DNA of 22,149 nucleotides from Clostridiales bacterium UBA4696. GTDB taxonomy: Bacteria > Bacillota > Clostridia > Oscillospirales > Oscillospiraceae. Below the pieces are notes generated by a model. It did no database searches. It saw nothing but the letters and a program-made list of their open reading frames with translations, and had not been told where the DNA came from. The stretch lies in assembly GCA_002404795.1 (NCBI GenBank), contig DHKK01000072.1, positions 23,221 through 45,369 of the forward strand. The letters are read 5' to 3'. The translations under genes and the position numbers were made by a program. Shown one piece after another: positions 15,056 to 20,687 of the stretch. Numbering within the stretch: position 1 is the first letter of the stretch; each line of letters starts with the position of its first letter.

Positions 15056-16643
15056 GCTGCTGACATCGAGCCTTCTGTGGCGGGTGCTGCTTGCCATCGG
15101 CGGCTGGTTTTCGGCGCTGGCGCATTCGAGCAAGGTCCTGGCCTTCCTGGGCCGCACCTGGCGCTCGAGCCGGACGCGCGCGTGGTGCATCCGGCGGCTG
15201 TCGAGCTCTGACGCGCCGACGCGCGAAAGCCGGGCGGCGAAGCGCTTTGAGCGGCTGAACGCCCGCCTTGCCGCGCGGCACGGACCGAAGGACTGCCTGG
15301 ATCACTCGCTGCTTTGCCGCATCTGGCGCTTTTTCGTGCGCTGCGGGCAAAACAGCCGCCTGTTCTCCTGGCTGTTTTCCGACGGGCTGCACGGCGTGAT
15401 CTTGTTCGCGCTCTCCATGTATGTCGTCATCGACTATGTGCTGCGCGATCTGCTGGCTGTGCCGGTCTTGTCGTCGTGCTGGGATGAATGCCTGATGCTG
15501 CTGGCGCTGGGCTATGTGGTCTACGAGCGCCTCGGCCGCAGAACGCCGCTGCAGACCGGCTGCAATCCGTTGGATCTGCCGGTGTGCATATTCCTGACGG
15601 TCTGCTTCGTCCTGATGAACGTCGTCACGCCGTACGACTCCATCCAGATCTCCGGCTTCCGCGCGACGGTGCAGTACATGCTCTGGTTCTTCCTCGTCAC
15701 GCGCCTTGTGCATGACGATAAGGACTTTCTGCGCGTGTATCTTGCGCTCGTTGTGCTTGCGACGGTGATCGCGCTGCACGGCGTGTACCAGTATATCGTC
15801 GCCGTCCCCATCCCCTCGAGCTGGATGACGCACACGGAGACCTCGGTCCGCACGCGCGTGTACTCCATCTTCGGAAGCCCCAACATCATGGGCGATTTTA
15901 TGACCATGTTCGCCCCCATGGCGGCGGGTCTGGCCTACTGCACGAAAAACCGGAAGCTGCAGATCGCCGCTTGGATCTGCGCGTTCTGCATGTGCTTCGG
16001 CTGCCTGTTTACGATGTCACGCGCCGCGTGGATGGCGCTGGCGCTCGCGATCGTGATCTTCGTGCTGCTGGTCGACCGGCGGCTGCTCGTGCTGCTGCTG
16101 GCCGCAGCCTGCGTGGCCTGCACGCTGCCGTTCGTGCGCAGCCGTATCGGCTTCCTGTTCACAGCTGATTTTGCCGAGGCCAATACCTCCGGCGGCCGTG
16201 CCGGACGCAAGCTCGTCGCGCTGACGCTGCTCGAGCAGCGCGGAAAGCTGACCGGCGTGGGACTCGGTATGTTCGGCGGCGCCGTCGCCATGCAGAACCA
16301 GGTCATCGACCATCAGGATTATTTCTACGTCGACAATTACTACCTCAAGCTCATGATCGAGATGGGCTATACGGGTCTGGCCGCGTTCGTTCTGACCGTG
16401 CTCGGCTTCCTTGCGAACGCCTGCCGCGCGCTCTACCGCACGGCGCAGCAGAAAAAGCAGGGGCTCAGCCGCCTGTATCCGCTGTGCGCGGGGATCTTCG
16501 CGGGGCTCTGCGGCGTGCTGGTCCACTGCGGGTTTGAAAACATCTTCGAAGAGCCGTATATGATGGCCTATTTCTGGTCGCTGGCCGGGCTTCTCATGTG
16601 GGCCGGCTTCCTGCGCCAGACGCCCGGGGAGGTGCCGGCATGA
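15048..16643 (+). CDS. O-antigen ligase/polymerase (Wzy-type) family membrane protein
   Basis: This 531-residue polytopic membrane protein has an N-terminal soluble, Arg-rich region (about 1-110) and then roughly ten hydrophobic segments. Near residues 260-290 lies a VRTRVYSIFGSPNIMGDFM segment, and the large external loop contains ANTSGGRAGRKL, LTGVGLGMFGGAV and DNYYLKLMIEMGYTG, typical of Wzy_C proteins. Such proteins polymerise undecaprenyl-linked oligosaccharides or ligate glycans on the outer face of the membrane. The ATG at 15048 has GGAGGT 6 bases upstream and overlaps the DUF4330 stop by 8 bp. It is the best candidate for the polymerase or ligase of the polymer pyruvylated by CsaB. 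Confidence 0.88.
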   Translation: MAELLTSSLLWRVLLAIGGWFSALAHSSKVLAFLGRTWRSSRTRAWCIRRLSSSDAPTRESRAAKRFERLNARLAARHGPKDCLDHSLLCRIWRFFVRCGQNSRLFSWLFSDGLHGVILFALSMYVVIDYVLRDLLAVPVLSSCWDECLMLLALGYVVYERLGRRTPLQTGCNPLDLPVCIFLTVCFVLMNVVTPYDSIQISGFRATVQYMLWFFLVTRLVHDDKDFLRVYLALVVLATVIALHGVYQYIVAVPIPSSWMTHTETSVRTRVYSIFGSPNIMGDFMTMFAPMAAGLAYCTKNRKLQIAAWICAFCMCFGCLFTMSRAAWMALALAIVIFVLLVDRRLLVLLLAAACVACTLPFVRSRIGFLFTADFAEANTSGGRAGRKLVALTLLEQRGKLTGVGLGMFGGAVAMQNQVIDHQDYFYVDNYYLKLMIEMGYTGLAAFVLTVLGFLANACRALYRTAQQKKQGLSRLYPLCAGIFAGLCGVLVHCGFENIFEEPYMMAYFWSLAGLLMWAGFLRQTPGEVPA

Positions 16644-17005
16644 CGCCGATCGTTCTCGCCGTCCACTTCCCTGCCAGGCAGCTCTCCAAGCTCCGCATGG
16701 CTGCCATGCGGCTGGGCGCGAAAGTCCGCGTGGTGGAAAAATGGGAGTATCTCAACGCCGTCGGCGCACTGACCGGCGATCTCGGCAGCTTCGAGACCTT
16801 TTATGACGGGGAGGATTTCTCCGGTCAGCTTCTCGTCTTTGCACACTTCACCGACGAGCGGCTGCAGCTGTTTCTGCAGGCGATGAAGCAGAGCAAGCTC
16901 CCGCCCGTGGCACTCAAGGCTGTCCTGACCGAAGAAAACAAGGGCTGGACCATTCTGGAGCTGCACGAAGAGCTTCTGAAGGAGCATCAGGCGCTGCACT
17001 CCTGA
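16640..17005 (+). CDS. DUF3783-type small protein
   Basis: This 121-residue soluble protein starts MTPIVLAVHFPARQLSKLRMAA and contains FAHFTDERLQLFLQAMKQSKLPPVALKAVLTEENKGW in its second half, a pattern I associate with DUF3783. The ATG overlaps the stop of the ligase gene by 4 bp and is preceded by GGGGAGGTG. No catalytic motif or membrane segment is visible. The family has no known function to my knowledge; its position suggests co-expression with the glycan genes but not necessarily a shared role. A good terminator follows. Confidence 0.78.
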   Translation: MTPIVLAVHFPARQLSKLRMAAMRLGAKVRVVEKWEYLNAVGALTGDLGSFETFYDGEDFSGQLLVFAHFTDERLQLFLQAMKQSKLPPVALKAVLTEENKGWTILELHEELLKEHQALHS

Positions 17006-17011
17006 AAAGAC

Positions 17012-17054
17012 AAAGACCCCTGTACCGGGTGTTGTTCCGGTACAGGGGCTTTTT
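17012..17054. terminator. Bidirectional terminator between convergent operons
   Basis: A 12-bp perfect stem (17017-17028 with 17037-17048, loop GTGTTGTT) is extended by further A-T pairs past one bulged base and followed on the + strand by CTTTTTGG. It ends the DUF4330-ligase-DUF3783 operon; the AAAG on the left side lets it also act for the - strand BlaI-M56 operon, which stops at 17077. Confidence 0.85.
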
Positions 17055-17076
17055 GGTTGTTTGTGATGGAAAATGC

Positions 17077-18573
17077 TTATCCGAGCGCTTCGAGCGGATC
17101 GACGTATTCGCCGTTCACCTGCACGTCCAGATGCAGGTGCGGGCCGGTGACCCAGCCGGTAGCGCCGGAACGGGCGATGATCTGGCCCAGCCGGACGCTG
17201 TCGCCCTCCGAGACGAGGCGCTCGCTCAGGTGACTGTAGGTCGTCAGCATGCCGTCCGCGTGCTGAATGGTGATCTGGTTGCCGTAGACCATGTCATACG
17301 TACTGGCTGCAACGGTTCCGTCTGCAACGGCCAGCACGCTGCTCCCCTCCGCCGCCTCCAGATCGACGCCGGAATGGAACGCCTGCTTGGCCGCTCCATC
17401 CACGCTGACACCCGCGACGTCCCTGTAACCGAAGCTCTGCAGCACAGCCGCGTCCGCGTCTTCCAGCGGGAAGACGTACTGCGGCTGTGCCGCCGGTTCG
17501 GGTGCAGCGTCCGCGGGCTGGCTTTCCTCGATGGAAGCCGTCTGCGGGATCTCGAGCGTGACTTCGTCCGGTGCTTCCGCCTCCGGCTGTGCCGTCTGCA
17601 CCGGAGCGGCCAGGGCTTCCGGCGCGGAGGCCGGCTCCGCCTGCGTGGCGAAGACCGTCACAACGGCGGCGGCCAGCACGACGGCCAGAATGGTCAGATA
17701 GACTGGAATTTTCTTTGCTTTCATGATCGCCTGGATCCTTTCTTCCGCCGCGGGCTTTCCAAATCCGCTGCAGAGCGGATGCGGCTGCGCCTGCCGCGCG
17801 GCAAGCTCCAGAAGCGTCAGCGCGTACGATTTGCGCCGGTCCCTGCCGAGATAACGGAGCGTCAGGGCATCGCAGGCCAGCTCCAGATCCCGGTTGGCCA
17901 GCAGGACCATCCCCCAGCAGACCGGGTTCCACCAGTACACGCACAGACACAGGGTAAACAGGAGCTTCCGCAGGCAGTCCCTGCGGCGGGTGTGCGCAAG
18001 TTCATGGGTCAGGATCATCCGCAGCGCCTCCCGGTCAGCCAGCAGATCCGCCGGGAGCAGGACGACCGGCCGCCGGACGCCATAGGTCAGCGGCGCGCGG
18101 CTGTCCGTCGTGCAGCGGATGACAGGAGGACGCCGGAAGCCGAAGGCTTCCACACAGCTGTCGATCGTTTCATTCGCGGCCGGAGCCGCACCGGCGAACC
18201 GGCGCGTGAACCGGAGCCAGCCGACAAGAAAATACGCGCCCAACAGCAGCGCCCCCGCCGCCCAGATCAAACCGGGCAGAGAAAGCCGCGCAGCGGCCTC
18301 CTGCGCTGCGGGAGCCGCTGTCAGGGATGGAAACGGCGTCAGGTGTTCGGAGATCTGCGCGGCCGTCCGGGCCGCGCTGTTTTTTGCCGCCAGCAGATTC
18401 CAGACGCTCAGCGCGGACGGCAGACGCACAGGCAGCAGCAGCCGAAACGCCGCCGCGCACCAGAGCGCCGGAAACAGCGCCCGCGGCAGCCGTTTTCCGG
18501 CGGTCAACCGCAGCAGCGCGATCACGAGGATCATCACACTGCCGCTCAACGCCGCAGCTTGGAACCCGCTCAT
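17077..18573 (-). CDS. M56 (BlaR1-like) metalloprotease fused to an M23 peptidase domain
   Basis: This 498-residue membrane protein has three N-terminal helices (about 8-25, 33-48, 100-121), then a cytoplasmic M56 zinc protease with HELAH (190-194) and ELACD (231-235). A further helix (about 289-309) is followed by a Pro/Ala/Glu-rich linker to about 365 and an outer M23/LytM domain. The M23 ligands are His400, Asp404 and His481, with His448 and His479 as catalytic histidines, so both active sites look intact. In BlaR1 and MecR1 the outer part is a penicillin-binding sensor and the M56 part triggers loss of BlaI; here the outer part is a peptidoglycan endopeptidase fold. It overlaps the BlaI-family gene by 4 bp (ATGA). 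A wall-sensing or wall-cutting signal protein is inferred. Confidence 0.92.
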   Translation of the reverse strand: MSGFQAAALSGSVMILVIALLRLTAGKRLPRALFPALWCAAAFRLLLPVRLPSALSVWNLLAAKNSAARTAAQISEHLTPFPSLTAAPAAQEAAARLSLPGLIWAAGALLLGAYFLVGWLRFTRRFAGAAPAANETIDSCVEAFGFRRPPVIRCTTDSRAPLTYGVRRPVVLLPADLLADREALRMILTHELAHTRRRDCLRKLLFTLCLCVYWWNPVCWGMVLLANRDLELACDALTLRYLGRDRRKSYALTLLELAARQAQPHPLCSGFGKPAAEERIQAIMKAKKIPVYLTILAVVLAAAVVTVFATQAEPASAPEALAAPVQTAQPEAEAPDEVTLEIPQTASIEESQPADAAPEPAAQPQYVFPLEDADAAVLQSFGYRDVAGVSVDGAAKQAFHSGVDLEAAEGSSVLAVADGTVAASTYDMVYGNQITIQHADGMLTTYSHLSERLVSEGDSVRLGQIIARSGATGWVTGPHLHLDVQVNGEYVDPLEALG

Positions 18574-18926
18574 CCCTCCTGCTCCTCCACCAGCGCACGC
18601 AGGCGTTCCAGCTCCTCTTTCTTGAGCTTCCGCCCGCTCAGGACCGACGCGAACAGCAGCTCTGCCGAGCCGCCAAAGACCTTGTCGAGCAGCGTATCCG
18701 CCTCCTCCTGCTGCGCCGCCTCCTTCGTGATGCAGGCATGGCAGAGGAAATTCGGCTCGCGCCGCTCGATGGCGCCCTTTTCCACGCATTTCTTGATGAC
18801 AGTATAGGTCGTGTTCTTGTTCCACCCGGCAGAATCGGCCAGCCGCAGCGAGAGCTCCTTCGCCGTGGTATCGCCGCCCTGCCATAGGGCCTCCATGACC
18901 TTCCACTCCGAATCAAACAGCTTCAT
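18570..18926 (-). CDS. BlaI/MecI-family transcriptional repressor
   Basis: This 118-residue winged-helix protein opens MKLFDSEWKVMEALWQGGD and contains the recognition region TTAKELSLRL and NKNTTYTVIKKCVEKGAIERRE, hallmarks of BlaI/MecI/CopY. Its C-terminal helices (AAQQEEADTLLDKVFGGS, LKKEELERLRALVEEQ) form the dimerisation part. The ATG at 18926 has AAAGGAGG 8 bases upstream. It is the first gene of a two-gene operon with the M56-M23 protease, which would be expected to inactivate it by cleavage, as BlaR1 does for BlaI. Two operator-like dyads cover the promoter, so autorepression is likely. No beta-lactamase or PBP gene is beside it, so targets beyond this operon are unknown. Confidence 0.93.
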   Translation of the reverse strand: MKLFDSEWKVMEALWQGGDTTAKELSLRLADSAGWNKNTTYTVIKKCVEKGAIERREPNFLCHACITKEAAQQEEADTLLDKVFGGSAELLFASVLSGRKLKKEELERLRALVEEQEG

Positions 18927-18942
18927 CGGGTGTCCTCCTTTC

Positions 18943-18960
18943 AGACTATTGCAATCGTCT
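18943..18960. promoter_or_regulatory. BlaI-type operator 2 (start-site proximal)
   Basis: AGACTATTGCAATCGTCT is an 18-bp dyad with one mismatched pair. It shares the pattern AGACTAT-N4-AT(A/C)GTCT with the dyad at 18967-18984; the centres are 24 bp apart. It lies around the predicted start point and just before the ribosome site. Confidence 0.6.
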
Positions 18961-18966
18961 GTGTAC

Positions 18967-18984
18967 AGACTATCACGATAGTCT
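18967..18984. promoter_or_regulatory. BlaI-type operator 1 (between -35 and -10)
   Basis: AGACTATCACGATAGTCT is an 18-bp dyad with perfect 7-bp arms around CACG. It fills the region from the spacer to the -10 box of the promoter at 18967-18995, where bound repressor would exclude RNA polymerase. Confidence 0.65.
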
Positions 18985-18995
18985 CTATTTGTCAA
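18967..18995 (-). promoter_or_regulatory. Promoter of the BlaI-M56/M23 operon
   Basis: A consensus -35 box TTGACA (18990-18995, - strand) is followed at 17 bp by TAGTCT (18967-18972) with a TG one base ahead of it, the extended -10 form. The -35 box lies inside the last codons of the upstream MerR-RDD gene and that gene's stop codon is 3 bases past it. Confidence 0.65.
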
Positions 18996-20340
18996 CCCCT
19001 GTTTTCGTCATCACCAGCCGGTACCAGTTCCCCTCGGTGCGGTATTGATAATCGACCGCTACACCGTCCACGACGGTGCTGAACGCCTCCTGCGGCTGCG
19101 TTTTCAGCCGTTTCGTCACATCCATGATCGCGCGGTTGAAGCAGATATGTCCCTTCTGCGCGCCCGCGAAAGCATACAGCGCCAGCTGCATCAGTCCGGT
19201 CGGCCGGGCGCCGAACGCAGCGCCGCCGTCGGCCTCGATGCAAACGCTTTGCAGCCTCCCGTTTTCATCCGTCTCATAAGCGAACGGCGGCACATTCATC
19301 AAAAGAAATGTGCTTGTGTCCCTGCTCGTCCAGACTCCGTCCCGGGTCAGTTTTCCTGCATTCTGCGTGCTGAGCTGGGATGCGCTGCGGTTAAAGTTGG
19401 CTGCGAACTGTTCGACGGTGATCTCACCGCAATAGCGCGGGCCGATGGCCGCGAGGGAGCCGCAGACGCCCGCGGCAAGCATGACCGCCGCCGCCAGGAT
19501 CGCGGCAAGCCCGCGCTGCCAGCCAAACGGCTTTGCCGTCTGCTCAGACTCTCCTTCCCAGTCAAGTGGTTCTTCCTTCTTTTCTGCGCGGCAGCTCTTA
19601 TACAGGCGCACCCAGCAGTAAATGGGGATCCCCGCGCCAAAGCCGCGCCAGATGAGCCGTGCTGTTCGGTCCAGCCCCTCGGAATAGCGCAGCTTCGCGC
19701 CGCTGAGATTCCGGACTGACAGACCAAGCAGCCACTTGCCAAGCGTCGTGCCCGTCTTTTGCAGCAGCAGCGGCTCGAGCAGCAGCATGGTCAGAAGTGC
19801 CAGGAAATCGTTTAACAGCGTCACGCCGCGGTTTCCCGCCGCGCACAGCCCGGCAGACGTCAGGATCACCATCCACGTCAGATCATACAGAAGCAGATCG
19901 ATCATCCGCGCGAAAAACCGCTGCCAGGGCGCATGCAGCCGCGGCTGCACGTCCTGCTGCAGAGCTGTCTGCGCGCCGGCTTCCAGCGCCGCAAGATAGC
20001 GCCCGGTGTCGAGCGTCGCATAGTCCGCGTGCGCCTGCAGCATCGCGCGTGCGACCTCCTCTACACGCACGAGCGTCCGCTGCTCTTCCTGCATCGCAGA
20101 CAGGCGGCTTTCAAGCGCTTCGTCCAGCGCCGTCTCCCCTGCCGAGAGCTTCCGGATCTCGTCGATCCCAAGCCCCAGCGCGCGCAGCAGCCGGATCTTA
20201 TGCAGCGTGTCAAGGTCCGATCTTGTATAATCGCGGTAGCCGTTTTCCATGCGGTTCGGCGTGAGCAGTCCTTCGGATTCATAAAAACGGATGTTCGCGC
20301 GCGTCATGCCGGACAGCGCTTCGATCTCACGAATGGTCAT
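18985..20340 (-). CDS. MerR-family regulator fused to an RDD membrane domain
   Basis: This 451-residue protein begins with a MerR DNA-binding domain: TIREIEALSGMTRANIRFYESEGLL, NGYRDYTRSDLDTLHKIRLLRALG and EIRKL, residues 1-66. A helical dimerisation region runs to about 125. Residues about 138-250 are an RDD domain, with WQRFFARMIDLLLYDL, two further hydrophobic segments and GTTLGKWLLGLSVRN. Another helix (about 276-300) leads to a C-terminal domain of about 150 residues, probably outside the cell. The ATG at 20340 has GGAGG 7 bases upstream; the ATG at 20346 abuts that site and is less likely. It would be a membrane-tethered one-component regulator; signal and targets are unknown. Its stop codon lies within the promoter of the BlaI operon downstream. 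Confidence 0.88.
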   Translation of the reverse strand: MTIREIEALSGMTRANIRFYESEGLLTPNRMENGYRDYTRSDLDTLHKIRLLRALGLGIDEIRKLSAGETALDEALESRLSAMQEEQRTLVRVEEVARAMLQAHADYATLDTGRYLAALEAGAQTALQQDVQPRLHAPWQRFFARMIDLLLYDLTWMVILTSAGLCAAGNRGVTLLNDFLALLTMLLLEPLLLQKTGTTLGKWLLGLSVRNLSGAKLRYSEGLDRTARLIWRGFGAGIPIYCWVRLYKSCRAEKKEEPLDWEGESEQTAKPFGWQRGLAAILAAAVMLAAGVCGSLAAIGPRYCGEITVEQFAANFNRSASQLSTQNAGKLTRDGVWTSRDTSTFLLMNVPPFAYETDENGRLQSVCIEADGGAAFGARPTGLMQLALYAFAGAQKGHICFNRAIMDVTKRLKTQPQEAFSTVVDGVAVDYQYRTEGNWYRLVMTKTGVDK

Positions 20341-20359
20341 ATGCATCCCTCCTGCCGTC

Positions 20360-20390
20360 ACTGTAGCGTATCAAGCGGCTTTACAGTCAA
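20360..20390 (-). promoter_or_regulatory. MerR-type promoter with 19-bp spacer and dyad
   Basis: On the - strand TTGACT (20385-20390) and TACAGT (20360-20365) are 19 bp apart, the overlong spacing typical of MerR-controlled promoters. The inverted pair ACTGTA/TACAGT (20360-20365 and 20382-20387) brackets the spacer, as expected of a MerR operator. This suggests the MerR-RDD protein regulates its own gene. Confidence 0.6.
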
Positions 20391-20483
20391 GTCTTTTTTC
20401 CAGAATAACAGAGTTCTTATTTTTTGTAAACGGGAATCTGGACTTGCCGGTCGGACATAGGCTTTCTCTGGAGGTGAAAGCTT

Positions 20484-20687
20484 ATGCTTTCCGCAGCAGT
20501 ATGGCTGATGCTCAGCAGTATGCTCACATCCCTGCGCATTTCGGGCGGCGGCTCGTTTCCGAAGCCGCTGACCGCTGAGGAGGAGCGCATGTACCTGCAG
20601 CGCAGCGCCGCAGGCGATCTGGAAGCCCGCAACATCCTCATCGAACGCAATCTCCGCCTTGTCGCGCACATCATGAACAAGGGTTGA
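20484..20687 (+). CDS. sigK: sigK 5' fragment, interrupted by a skin-like element
   Basis: This 67-codon frame is the start of sporulation sigma factor K, the late mother-cell sigma factor. It has the hydrophobic N-terminal stretch (MLSAAVWLMLSSML), a SFPKPLTAEEERMYL segment and the conserved region AGDLEARNILIERNLRLVAHI. SigK should then continue with a KK-aromatic segment and DLISIGTIGL-type region 2; here it reads MNKG and stops. RLVAHI favours SigK over SigE, which typically has RLVVYI. The start is fixed by GGAGGTG (20470-20476) 7 bases before the ATG. CATAGGCT at 20456-20463 vaguely resembles a sigma-E -10 box, a weak match. The missing part, over two-thirds of the protein, should lie beyond the window on the far side of the element. 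As read, no functional sigma factor is made without excision. Confidence 0.88.
   Translation: MLSAAVWLMLSSMLTSLRISGGGSFPKPLTAEEERMYLQRSAAGDLEARNILIERNLRLVAHIMNKG

Noticed and set aside
17029..18807. A 592-codon open frame on the + strand opposite the M56-M23 gene
   Set aside because: It begins inside the terminator hairpin and has no motif; the - strand gene has two intact zinc sites and a clear start.
20456..20463. Sigma-E promoter for sigK
   Set aside because: CATAGGCT matches only part of the -10 consensus and no convincing -35 element lies at the right distance; mentioned in the gene entry but not called.
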